Below, piece by piece: positions 26,380-37,931 of a stretch of DNA of 64,000 nucleotides. Position 1 is the stretch's first letter, and the number at the start of each line of letters is the position of its first letter. The notes beneath the pieces were generated by a model. That model was given only the letters and a program-made list of their open reading frames with translations, had not been told where the DNA came from and ran no database searches. The translations under genes and the position numbers were made by a program. Source of the stretch: Lanius collurio (taxonomy: Eukaryota > Chordata > Aves > Passeriformes > Laniidae); assembly GCA_020086605.1 (NCBI GenBank), contig JACBWW010000015.1:5522943-5586942 (forward strand), given 5' to 3'.

Positions 26380-28711
26380 CTGGAACACATACAAGGTCAA
26401 TGACTCCAGTGCTAAAATTTACTCAACACTACAAGAAGCTACTCAAAGATCAGATCTGAAGTCTACGGTATGATTTGAGATTAATAAGCTTTAAATTCAT
26501 AAATATATAATCTGAAATAGTTTTAACAGAAATTTAAATGTTCTACCTATTAGATTTTCTAAGTGAAAATAAATCAATACTTGAACAATTAATAGACTAT
26601 ATATTTCAGTATTTAAAACTAAAGCAGGCTAGTGCTGTAAGATTGATTTTGCTGTGTTTCTGAGCTCTGAAAAGGAGGTGCTGTTTGAGTCATTCTTATC
26701 TCTCCTAAAAAATTACTTTCCTTTTTTTTTCAAATGTACCGTCTGTATGAAATGTAGTTCAGTGCACAAAAGCTTGTATTGAAATGTAAAATATCCTCAG
26801 AATCACAGGGAATGATTTGTTTTGGTTATGTAGGGAGTGGTTTCAATTGGTACAGTAGGAGGGGCCAAAATCATCACAAATGCCAGGCATCGGTTCAACA
26901 TTTTTTTTAAAGAGGGGAAAAAAAGGAAAAATAAATCTGCAACTCCATTGTTCATAGCCAGCAGAGCCTTAAGGGCTCAGCTGCAGCCACCAGCGCTGGC
27001 TGAAAAATGTAAAAAGCCTAATTTAACTAATTCATCGGAACAGATCTGCTTCTTTTCTCCTCCTCAGAAGAGTTTCATATATCTGGCAGCATTTATTCCT
27101 TCTGCACCTAGTATCCTTTTCTGGTAGGCTTCCAAGTTTCACATTAGATTTCACAGTGCATTATGCCAATTAAAATGAAAGGTTAAAAGAGGAATAAAAA
27201 CTGTACTATCACATTTCAGTACTGCAGCAACATACTTCATCAGCCGTGCTGTTTAGGAGACATTATCATACAAATCTTCCTGACCGCATGGTTACAGCAA
27301 CTACCAAATCCTCAACAGAGATTGGGCAGACCTAAAAAAACCCCAATTCCTTCAGAAGCCTAGAATCCAGACAACCTCTGCCTTTCCTATACTGACTTAA
27401 CAAGCTGTTCCCCACATTTTGCAACATAATAAATGTATAAACTAAACAGTGAAGTCCATCATTTAAACAAGAAATCAACAAAGCAAAGTAGGGAAAGAAC
27501 AACTGGAAGTACCAGCTACTAACTGGTGAACATTATTTACCATTTTCACAGAGCAATTCTGTGTCATTACCTGCCCTACTCGAGAACATGTAGTTTCTAT
27601 TAAGTGTACTGTATAGGCAACCTACATTCTCCAGGGAAATAAAGAAAAGTAGCAATACTTTTGGTTTCCAACCTCTTACTCAGAAATTCTGACATCCAAG
27701 GAGAAAAAAAAAAAAAAAAAAACAAACCAAAAAAACACACACACAAAATCATAAATATTTAAATCAAGATACACAGAAATAGGAAGCAGCATTCCAAGAT
27801 TATGAGATTTTTTTGTAGTTATACAGTCCTCCATGTAAACGGATACGGACACAAGAATATACAGAAAAACTCCCTACAGTACTGCTGAAATTTTTTAAAT
27901 TACTTGCCCCTTGAGATTTCAGCTCAAACATTAACTTTGCAAAGTGCAAAGAATTGCATGGTCTCATAAACTCTATGAGAAACCTATGATTAATTCAGTC
28001 ACCTCTAATCATAGTGCTGAAGAAATCCCCAACCATAACCATGGTTTATGAGTAAATAAATTTCTTACTGATGTAACACTCCCATGAACAAAACTTTTAC
28101 AAATTGTTAAACAAAACATATCCACATTATTAATGCTTGTTACACATGAAAATCATGGTCTCAAGTAAATTGATACTTGTCCATTAAGGAAAGTCTTTGC
28201 TTGCAGGTTGTTCTTTTTTATAAGGGCACACAGTATCACTTAGAAGCTTGATCAAACAATTACAAGTAGTTCAATAGTACCAAACCTGTTTCTCTTTCTT
28301 GCCTGTAGCTGTTCCACCACCTCTGTGAACTGAGTTTTTCTAGACTCAATCCCAACCTGTCAGAGCAAAGAGTCTCTCAAGACAGACAAACACTGTGATT
28401 CACATTTAGTTACAGTACCATCAGGGAAGCATGGGCTAAATGAATATGGATACTGCATTATCCTTTCAATAAACTGGTAATATATTCAGCTCAAAAGTAC
28501 AGATGCAATTAAACTCACAGGATAGGAGATGGGAACTTAAACGGGTATAAAAGATTTGTTAAAATTACCTGAAATAAATTAAGAAGTTTTGTGTTAAATC
28601 ATAGTTGAAAAACAAAGACAAGAAAGACTGCAAATGCCTCATGAGTTTGTTACATTTTTTGCCTGTTTTATCATTCATCTCCAAGTTCTGTAAAAAACCA
28701 TTTTACTGTAG
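26380..28711. other. WDR17: WDR17 first-intron sequence, no feature seen
   Basis: AT-rich sequence upstream of the first coding exon, with a poly-A tract at 27704-27722. No exon was recognised. Confidence 0.45.
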
Positions 28712-29262
28712 TGGTGCTGGTTTTGGCTAGGGTAGAGTTAATTTTATTCCCAGTGGCTGGTATGGGGATGTGTTTTGGGTTTGTGTTGAACAGAACTGAC
28801 AACATAGATCTTATAATTAATATAGATTACACAGAGTCAAGGCATTTTCTGGGGGTGCATGGGAAGCTGTAAGGCGATTCAGCTGGGACAGCTGACCCCA
28901 ACTGACCAAAGGGATATTCCAGACCATGCTGCATCATGTTAAGTACATAAAGCAGGGGGAAGAAAGAGGTGGGGGAGGGGACATCCAGGGTGATGGTGTT
29001 TATCTTCCCAAGTAACCTCTGATGGGGCTCTGCTCTCCTGGGAATGGCTGAACACCAGCCTGCCCACGGGAAGCAGTGAAAGAATTCCTTGTTTAGCTTT
29101 GGTTGTGTGCATGGCTTTTGATTTCCCTATTAAACTGTCTTTATCTCAATCCATGAGTTCTCTGGCTTATACCCTGCAGATTCTCTCCCTGAACCTGCTG
29201 GTGGGGGAGTTGAGAGAGTGGCTCTGTGGGGCTTGGCTGCTGACTGGGGTTAAACTGCAACA
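28712..29262 (+). mobile_element. solo LTR, avian ERVL-type, about 550 bp
   Basis: The start (TGGTGCTGGTTTTGGCTAG, then GGTAGAGTTAATTTTATTCC) and the body match a well-known avian ERV LTR type. An ATTAAA signal lies at 29129-29134, followed by a U5-like part ending ...GGGGTTAAACTGCAACA. No second LTR or retroviral gene is present. The edges are approximate and I could not confirm a target duplication. It is antisense to WDR17 in its first intron. Confidence 0.7.
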
Positions 29263-29679
29263 TAAAAGTATAACAAAATGTATGCGTAGGTTATGAATGA
29301 AACTATGAGCACTAAATATTATAATAAAAATATGAAAAATCTCAAAGCATTCCATCTCTTAAATTGCTGTAATTAATGTTAGTATTATTAAATGTTTCAT
29401 AAGTAACTTAGTATGCTCTTAACCTGAAGTCCAGTAGGTACCTCTAGTTAAGTTTTTTGATCTCAGTTTAACGACAACAAAATGTACTATGGCAAATCAG
29501 ACCAAAAGAGACATCTTCAAGGCATATACAGTCTTACAATATATTGCCCAATACATTTCTTTACAATATTCTATTTCAATATTCTAGAAGGAATAAAAAA
29601 AGACAAAACATACATTCATTTGATGCAGAAACAATTGTTTAATTCTTGAGCTGACACAAAAAAACTGCATGAAGATGCA

Positions 29680-29899
29680 TCAGGGGATGTTCAGGTTAGA
29701 CACTATGAAAAGATTCTTCACTGAGAGGGTGGACAGCCACTGGGACAGATTTCCCTGGAATTTTTCCTGTCACCAAACCTTTCAGATTTCACTGAGCATC
29801 TGGACAATGCTCTTAGTCATGTGGTTTAGCAAGGAGCAGGAGGTTAGACTCGATCCTTACAGACTCCTTCAGATTTCAGATATACTATAATTCTATGAT
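29680..29899 (+). mobile_element. CR1 3' fragment, about 220 bp
   Basis: GGGGATGTTCAGGTTAGACA, then AAAAGATTCTTCACTGAGAG, then GGAGGTTAGACTCGATCC, ending ATTCTATGATC. This is the standard CR1 3'-untranslated order on the plus strand. Part of the segment before the tail diverges. Confidence 0.8.
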
Positions 29900-32800
29900 C
29901 AAACGTGCTGCAGACATTTCCCAGTCCTCCCTTTGGATCTACGTACTCTCATTTTAGCTCATTTCAGATTGACTAAGCATAAATACAAAAAACCTAAAAC
30001 AATCAGAACGATGTTGAAAATTATGATGTTATAGAGTACAAACATCACAATGTGTCATTTAGTTCAGCACTACAATGGTCAAGAATTACAAAAAACCAAA
30101 TACACAAACCACTCCATCACTCCCCTCCAAAAAAAATTAAAAAACCAAACAGTGGTTATGAAAGTTGATCTTCTGGACAGCCCAGTGCAGCTATCTGTTT
30201 ATCATGACAGCAAGCTACTACCTTGCTCTCTACAAAAGACACGACCTTAAGAATCTGGAAAGATATAGGAGAGTATCCTGGCCTCAATCTCTACACACTA
30301 AAAAACTGTACCTAAATATAACATATTGTTTACCTAGAAAAGAGAAGATAAAAGATTACATCTGAAAATAGTATCCTATATTGCATCGGCATGAACAAAC
30401 TGATGCTGCTCTCCTATGTTATCTGGCAATACCACAAGTCAGCAATGCATTTCAGATATAAATAAAGATTTTCAAGAAAGGATGAGAGGTAACAAACCTC
30501 TATTTTGATCTTCTACTTTTACCACTAAATTTGCTGTTAATTAATAATTTGAAGTCAATACACTGTGACAAATCAACCATGTACTTTTTTCCCAAATACA
30601 TCTTTAACCACTGTTTCTGCTTCTGCTTATTATATACAGAAATACTTAGAGATTTGTCTGTGTAACATCTATAAAAAGTCACATTTGATATATTCGTCAT
30701 AAATCAGTAACACTATATATGTTTCAAAATTAAGAATTACTTACAATTAATTCAATTTTTACCTCAGAAATTTTTATTTTTGCTGTACCCAATTCTATGG
30801 GAAAATTCCCTGCCAATCCATGTAGACATAATTTCCTAATATGTCCTATCATAGATGTAGAAATTATCTGCCTTAACTACTAAATTACTAAGAATTAACA
30901 TGCTATGCCCTTTGCATTTTGTAGACACAAAATTCATTATAAGAATGTCTTCATAACAAAAATGCCCAACAAATATTTTAAACAAAATATTTGAACAAAA
31001 TATTTTAAAATTTCCTTAAATTTACAAAAGTATAGAAATTCATTACTTTCATGATTTGTATGTCATTATGCAAATTCATTACTCCAATATCAATAGTAAA
31101 GAAGTCAATTAAATAGTTTTATTCATTAACCAGTACTTTAAGAATCTTTACACTGAGAATACAAAACATGGAATGTTGCCAAATATCCTAAAACAAATCC
31201 TAAAATGCAATGTTTAGAGTAAAGCTGTGCAAGAGCCAATCATATGATAATGACACAGCAAACCTATACCTCAGCAATCTCATGTCATATGAGATCAGTC
31301 AGGAAAGAGACTTCCCCTACTCCTACCAAGCTACTAATGGAACAAATGTAGCAGGGCTCTAAATAGTTGTCTTTTTTCATTTTTTTCCCTCACTTGCTCT
31401 TTCACATCAAAGATTTATCAGGACAAGATGACATACAGGACAACCAGGCCATCTCACACTGATTAGACAAGCCATCAGTAACAGATGTGAAACACCATCA
31501 TCACCACCAGATCTACATTGGGTTGAGACTTTCACACAACCTTCTCACAAGCTACTTTTAAGATTGAGCCTTATCAGTTTATGGAGGAGATTAGGCTTTA
31601 GCTACCAACAATAGCAGTGGATTGGTCTTGATCATGTATCTTCTTAAGGATGTTCCATAACTGGATTTTAGAAATAAAGTCAATGAAGATTTATAGTCCT
31701 TTTCTAAGAAAATAGATTAACATCTCTTCAGAAAACAAATTGTATTTTTATATATATACAATACCACTTTTACTATGTCTTAGCAGATGCCATTCTAATT
31801 CTGTGAAGAATACATATAAAATTTAAGAAATGGCAAAGTTAAATATCTCCAGCTGTGTACTTGGTCAAAAAAAGACAAAAAGGGTACACAGTGTATTTAC
31901 AGAGAAAAATTATAACCTCATTCATAAAACTATGTCTGTATCAAAATACTTGTCTCAGTTTCATAATCCATACTTGTATAAAATTTGAATGTCGTCAACA
32001 CTAAAGTACCCCAGTTATGGTTTAGCCTGGCAGGTAGCTAACTCCACATGGCCACTTGATGATTTTTTGGTCTGTCAGCAAACACTTCACGTGCCAGGAA
32101 ACACATTGCATATACTTTTTTGTATCATGATCACAGGATTTTAGCTATGCCTTGCTAAGTCATTCCATTCTAACATAATCTTCAGATTCACATTAGAGTC
32201 TAATAAATTTAGATTATAATAGTGCAAATCCTCATCTGGAAATATAATGAACACATTAGAAAGTAAATATTTTAATTATATCAACTTTTTATACTATAGT
32301 TTGCTGATTTGGATGTTAATATAAATATAAATTAAATTTATTAATTTTCTAAATTTGAACAAGTAGTTAAAGTTGGACGTGGAGAAGAAAGATTTGATTT
32401 CCTTAGAAAAACAGATCAGCTCCTGAAAAGTTTGTCTCCAATATAATGTTCCAAAACATGGGATTTTCTGCCCTAGGAATTTTTACAGAGCAGTCAGTTT
32501 AACAGGTTTGTTCAGACACTCCAGGGCTGCTTGTGCCCAAATAACCACAGAGGCAAAAGAGTCCTCAAAAAGTAAATATTACAACCAATCCCAAAATAAG
32601 AAACCCTTTAACTGTAAAAAGACTGCCCTTGATTCTCTGGGAAACCTGAATGGGATACAATTGCACACCTCTTCACAGCCAGCAGTTAGGTAGAAAAGAC
32701 GTGCTGTAGGTTAGCAACAACTAATTACAGAGCTCCTCTCAACACTAACCCCACACCTGACAGGGGAAGTCTCAATCTTTTTTTCCTGAAACCTAAACCA

Positions 32801-35800
32801 ATGAATGGAACTGATCACAGGGATCTGACATATCCTATTTTATTCCATCACTATCAGTCCTCCAACACAGGTATTTTCAGACAATAGATAACAACTTGAA
32901 AAGAAAATTAAGAGAATGAAAATAGTGGCATTAATCTGTTCTCTTAGACCCTGATTTACCTATGTGGGGTAAAAAAATTAAATATAATAAACTCTAATAT
33001 AAAACCTCCAAACTATTCTTTGGCCAGATTGAAAAAGAGAATATGGAAGGTTAGAACCAAAGAGATCAGGTTTCAGACTGTCAACCAACCAGGCCATTTA
33101 TGTCTATTAAGAAAGAGGTTAAGAGAGCATGCTATCTAATGGTACAAGTAAATGTCAACAATTATACCTAAGACAGAAACAAGCTAGATCTTAAAAAATA
33201 AAGGTAAAAGGGATGAGATAAATGCTCTATGCTACCCCCTCTACCCCTCTCCCAACCCCAACGATGCACATAGAGGTGGTGGGCTTTAAGAGACCATGAA
33301 ATTGAGTACATACTACACAACTATAGTACATCAAGCAGAATGGAATCAGTCAAAAGGAGAGATTGAGGGGAAAAAAAAACCCTTACAAAATCAGTCAAAC
33401 ATTGGATGTAAATAGCCATGGAAAAAGTATGAACCACTAACAGGACATAGCCAGAAAAGACGTACAGCATGTTAGGAAAGATATTGTCAACACAGAAGGA
33501 GGCCTAACACCTTCATACCGGTCACTTATGCTATATGTTTGGTTGGCACACTCAGGAGAGATGGATTTAGACATTTAAAATACATGAGTTTAAAAAATAA
33601 TGAAACAAGGAGGTAATTATCAGATAGAGAAGTGTTATTTGAATTAAGATATCATACACACTAAGCAGCTGAGTTCAAATTGGTCACATTGGTGAGAAGA
33701 CAGGTAAAGGTTCCTGAACCTGAAGCAAATTTAGTCAGCAGAAGCATTAAGAAACTTCATTAAATAGGGGAAAGGCAGTATTAACCTCATCAATTTAAGA
33801 CCTATAATATACAGCCCAAGAAACTAAATACTCCAAGAATCCTTTTCCACTGCAACAACTACTTCTGAGTGCCTATACCATCATTAAATAGGAAATTAGA
33901 TATTGAACAGCAAATAAAAAGATTCACCACTGATGAAGATGTAAAAACCACTATTTATCAACATGTTTACTTACACACAGTTTCCCACATACGACTAAAC
34001 AAAGTAGCCCAAGTGACAAAATGTGAGGAGGAAACTAAGCTGAGACAACAGTGCAGTCAAGGTCATCAGCATAAATTAAAACACCAACAGAGAAAGAACT
34101 GGAAGAGGCAAGTTTCTACACTTGAGAGTGCCTCGAGAACTAATATATTCAACAAGGTTTTACAGGCCTTTGCTGATAACTAAATAAATCCAACACATGC
34201 CAGCAAAACCAAATTCTCCAACCAGTACTAGAACAGGATAAGGAATAAACTGCCCCAATGGACTCAGCCAAGATGTGCTTATAAGGATGCAAGTGGGGAA
34301 AAGATTACTATAAAAGCTTCTTTCTCCAGTGCCCATAGTACAGCTCAGCTGCTACCATAAATAACGGCTAGCCTGAGTGATATGATGTCACTGAATGTCC
34401 TACACCCTACAGGGGAATTCACAGCTCTTGCAGCCACTTTCTGTAATTTAAATGTTATATTGATATTTACTTCTCTTCTTGTGCTGCATATGTTTTGCTT
34501 TATAGAACAAATTATGTCAGTTACACAGCATCATCACCAGGACTTGCTGAAGTAACTCCTACTGGCCACATCAACTTTAATTCACAGACTGCAGGAACAC
34601 GAAATACTGCTTTCCATAAATTATCATCTCCTATTATCACCATCAGAAATAAAATACTGAATTAAATGTACCATTACGACTCACCAAGGACCTTCTTAGG
34701 TTGTTCTTGCTATGTGGGAATTTTCCTCATAGCAGATGACGAAATGACAAGTTTATTGCTATGTTTATCATTATGAGTCCTTCAAATACTCAGAGCTACT
34801 AAGAGTCCAAGATTATGTATAATAGAACATACAAAATGTTGAAACTGAGGAAGAAGACTGTAGATATCTTGTTAGGGAGAATAATTAATAAGTGAACAAA
34901 AAATTCAGTAAGTAAAACAATGGTCACATGATACTGAAAAAATTTTTGCAGTATCTGTATTCTTCCATGCATACTCCATATTACCTTTGTAAGTTCTTTG
35001 TATCATCATGTCTTCATATGGGTTACAACAATTTGCCAAAGATGACTACAGTCTTAACTGAAGCTTTTGAACAGTTTTAGTATGTAAAATATAAATAATG
35101 ATAACACAGTTATTTAGACTGATTTGTGCAAGGTGCTTATCCACTAACAGAAACCTTAAAATGTATCAGTAAGTTATATAGTTGTGCCTGTAATTAGGAA
35201 AGAAATGTCATACTGTAAGAGTATTTTCCCTATTTTAGGACCTCAAAAAATTAGGAAGTTCAAAGATTAGAATCTTGAACTTATTTTAAAACAGGGGGAA
35301 ATATGCCTTACCAGAAATAACTTAAAGCAAAATAACTCTGTACTAAAGTTTGAAGAACATCTTACTGTTCACCATATCTGTTTATTATCAGAATTCTTCC
35401 CCCAGTACACTCTTATGAATGGCAGGTAGCTGAAAAATGTCATGGGAAAATTTTTAAATAAGGTACAAAGCCAGAAGGCTCTACACTCCTACAAAACCCC
35501 TCTAGAATTAGTTAAAAAGAGACACAAGGAACTAGCCCATGAAGTTTTTGAAAGACTAAATACATGCCAATCAGCAAGAGACTCTTGAAGCACCAGGGTT
35601 TAGGGCTCAAAAAGGACATTTCCAACTATTTATTTTCTATATCAAGCCATGGTTAAGCCCATTATTAAGAAGAGTATGGTCTTTATCGATTCTAAAATCC
35701 AGGATTATGTTCTTCACTGTAGCATTACAAGTAATTAAAGATCTTGCTCAGACTTTGATTTCACGTCTGCCATCTTCAAGCATTCCAAAACAGTTTCTTG

Positions 35801-36230
35801 AATTGTTGCATGACGACTATGTAAAGCAACATCTCATAAGACACCAGAGGAAGTTATTGAACAGAAAAAAAAAAAACCCGTTAAACTTACTTCTTCATTT
35901 GCAGAGTCTACTGTCTTAAATTCACTTTCATAAGCTTTGCTTACTTAGCGTGTATTTTGATTTTGTACTGAAATGGTTCTAATTCTCTATGCTTGATTCT
36001 GTTTCCCCCTCCCACACTCGTTCCGGCTGTGAAAAGCACTTAATAGTATAAACAAGCCCAGAGTTCTCCCTCCCTACGGACGGCAAGCGTTTGCCACGCA
36101 GCTTGCTTCTTTTAGAGATTGCTGCCTCCGCCTTTACTCGATCTTAAGTTCGTGTTTTCGCACAAGCACGTTTGTAGAGAGATACACACAGCAGGACAGT
36201 CCCCACAACAGTGCAAAATCCCGACAATAC
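29900..36230. other. WDR17: WDR17 first-intron sequence, no feature seen
   Basis: A 6.3-kb AT-rich stretch between the CR1 copy and the CpG-rich promoter. No exon was recognised. ORFs such as 33869-34183 (104 codons, plus strand) have no recognisable domain or convincing coding character. A short direct repeat, AACAAAATATTT, occurs near 30981-31007. Confidence 0.4.
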
Positions 36231-36410
36231 CGTCAGACGGCTCCTAGATGTTTCAGACACCGCCCGCAGCCCCGAGAGCTGCCCGGGGCCGCTCCGTCCC
36301 CAGAGCGCAGGTGGGCTCAGGCCGGCGCGGCCCGGCCGAGCCCCGCAGAACCTGCGCCCAACGCGGGCTGACCCTCTTCCGGGCCGTACCGCACCCCGCG
36401 GGGCGAGAAA

Positions 36411-36550
36411 CGACGCGACGCACCGCGACGCACCGTGCCGCACCGTGCCTCACCGTGCCTCACCGTGCCTCACCTACCGTCACCTACCCTACCCTACCCT
36501 ACCCTACCCTACCCTGCCCGGCCCTGCCCGGCCCTGCCCGGCCCGGCCGC
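36411..36550. repeat. evolving 10-bp minisatellite array beside the WDR17 donor
   Basis: About 13 consecutive decamers that change step by step: CACCGCGACG, CACCGTGCCG, CACCGTGCCT (three copies), CACCTACCGT, CACCTACCCT, ACCCTACCCT (collapsing to a 5-bp unit), ACCCTGCCCG, GCCCTGCCCG. On the WDR17 sense strand this is a run of GGG separated by TA or CC, starting about 15 bp into the inferred first intron. Confidence 0.85.
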
Positions 36551-36564
36551 CGGCCCTCCCTCAC

Positions 36565-36610
36565 CTGTCCGCCCGCAGCGCGGCGCGGCGCTGTGCACAG
36601 TGGCGCCAGG
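36565..36610 (-). other. WDR17: putative WDR17 leader exon (5' UTR), 3' border only
   Basis: On the minus strand a strong splice donor, GGACAG|GTGAGG, lies at 36565/36564 inside the CpG-rich block. A CCAAT box on the same strand lies about 95 bp upstream. This is the most promoter-like place upstream of the first coding exon, so I infer the non-coding first exon ends here. The 5' limit given is nominal, because the transcription start cannot be read from sequence. Confidence 0.5.
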
Positions 36611-36622
36611 AACGGCGGCGCT

Positions 36623-36635
36623 GTCTCCGGGCAAC
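36623..36635. promoter_or_regulatory. near-consensus X-box (GTCTCCGGGCAAC)
   Basis: The right half-site GGCAAC is perfect and the left half GTCTCC has one mismatch (T for purine). It starts 61 bp from the full X-box, with the same spacer length. Confidence 0.45.
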
Positions 36636-36683
36636 CCGCGCGCCCGCCCCCGCCGCCCTCATTGGCGCGCGCGCCGCGGCCGC

Positions 36684-36696
36684 GTTACCGAGCAAC
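36684..36696. promoter_or_regulatory. RFX X-box (GTTACCGAGCAAC)
   Basis: This fits the RFX consensus GTNRCC-N(0-3)-RGYAAC at every constrained position. RFX factors drive cilium genes. It lies about 120 bp upstream of the inferred WDR17 leader-exon donor, 20 bp beyond the inverted CCAAT box. Confidence 0.65.
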
Positions 36697-36854
36697 GCGC
36701 CGGCCGCACGCGCGCTTCGCGCGCGCGGCCCTGCCCCGGCTGCTCGGAACGGGGCGCCCGGGCCGTGTGGGGTCACCGGCGCTGGCCGCGCTGCGCGGAC
36801 ACCTGTGTCCGGTGGGCGGTGCGGCTCAGGGGCTAGGGGTTACTGCGGTAGTGC

Positions 36855-36900
36855 CCGCCTGGAAGGTCTCTTCCAACCTAAGTGATGCTGTGATTGTGTG
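36855..36900 (+). mobile_element. CR1 3'-end fragment at the promoter edge
   Basis: TGGAAGGTCTCTTCCAACCT followed by AAGTGATGCTGTGATTGTGT matches the CR1 3' terminus with a few changes. Only about 45 bp remain. Confidence 0.7.
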
Positions 36901-37424
36901 GCTGTTCCATGCGAGTTCCGGCTGGGGCGGCGGCCGGGGAGGGAAGGCTTCTGAGCTCGCGAGCCGCATTCCCCGTTACGGTGAGGGCGCCAGAGACCAG
37001 CGCCAGGCGGGAAGGGCGGATTTTGCGCGCCCCCAGGATCTCCGGGGGGTGCTCGTCCGCCCCTGGACATCCTTGTTTGTCGAGCCAAGCACTGTAAGGT
37101 GACATGAATATTGACTCATTCAGCTGTAGCTGCACCTCGTTCTCAGAGACCGTGGCTCCATGCTGAGGGGCTGAAGGGAGCTGCAGACTAATGCAGTAGT
37201 CCCATCAAACAGGAGTCACAAAACGCATTCCACCAGATCTCACTCCACCTGGGGTTATCGGGCACATATGTGGGTTTACGATTCACAGACACTTATAAGG
37301 CAACATCCACTTGTTTTTCTCTTAAATGTGTTATAAATGCATATTGTATTTCGGCTTTTGGCAGGCATTAAGATGGATAATAGCGTTAGAAATGCTTTTG
37401 CTGTGTGGATGTAGTTTTCTTTCT

Positions 37425-37931
37425 TTTAGCAAGAGTTCAGTGAGTAAGTTTCAACTACCTGAACAGGTAAAATAACCTCCAAGTGGACAGGGAATGGGCC
37501 CAAAGCCAATATCAAAACTTTGTGTGAAGAACAAAAGAGGCCCAAAGCTACTATTAACACTCTGCGTAAAGGACAAAGAGGCGCAAAGCTGTTATCAACA
37601 CTATGCGTGAAGAATAAAGAGGCCAAAGCCATTATCAGCCCTCACTGTCTGGAGAATTAAGAAACCCAAGCCCAGAAATCAAGAGAAATAAAACCGCAAG
37701 GCCAGGAAATGCGCATGCTCTAAAAAGCTGTACCCAAGGAGTGGCTATGGAGAACAGCTCCTGGAAAAGTCTGAATATGCATAAAGAATAGACAGTAAAA
37801 ACTGTATAAAAAGGAGACTACCCCAGGCCTCAGGTGTGCTCTTGGCTGAGCACTGAGGCACCCGGCCACATCATCTTTGCTTTATTTCTGTGTATCTGAT
37901 TGTCTTTCTATTAAACTTTTAAATTCTCACA
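37425..37931 (+). mobile_element. ERV-type LTR with internal tandem repeats
   Basis: An LTR-like order of signals on the plus strand: a repeated U3-like region (37498-37660), a short GCGCATGCTC element near 37709, a TATAAAA box (37805-37811), an ATTAAA signal (37910-37915) and an end at TTCTCACA (37931). The left boundary is uncertain, and no target duplication or internal retroviral sequence was found. It lies about 0.9 kb upstream of the inferred WDR17 start, in the opposite orientation. Confidence 0.6.
37498..37660 (+). repeat. 41-bp tandem repeat, about 3.9 copies
   Basis: The units start at 37498, 37540, 37581 and 37622. Each begins GCCCAAAGC or GCGCAAAGC (the last GCCAAAGCC), has TATCAA/TATTAA in the middle, and (except the partial fourth) ends near ACAAAGAG. 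The fourth is partial. Such direct repeats are typical of LTR U3 enhancers. Confidence 0.85.

Larger units (their letters stand above)
36240..36860. promoter_or_regulatory. WDR17: CpG-rich promoter block of WDR17
   Basis: A sharp switch from AT-rich DNA to very GC- and CpG-rich sequence. It contains the leader-exon donor (36565/36564, minus), an inverted CCAAT box (ATTGG, 36661-36665), a full X-box (36684-36696) and a near X-box (36623-36635). No TATA box was seen. Several long ORFs run through it on both strands, but these are what stop-poor GC-rich DNA gives by chance. A plus-strand donor-like site (TTACG|GTGAGG) at 36980/36981, just outside, leaves room for divergent transcription. Confidence 0.75.

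Noticed and set aside
33869..34183. 104-codon plus-strand ORF in the first WDR17 intron
   Set aside because: No recognised domain, splice context or repeat match; length is within chance expectation for this much sequence.
36481..36515. Interstitial telomere repeat
   Set aside because: The unit is CCCTA, not CCCTAA, and it is one stage of a local decamer array, so a telomeric origin is not supported.
36211..37102. Long overlapping ORFs (224 and 284 codons, plus strand) in the CpG island
   Set aside because: GC-rich promoter DNA has few stop codons; the peptides are Arg/Pro/Ala-rich repeats from the decamer array, with no domain, and open frames occur on both strands.
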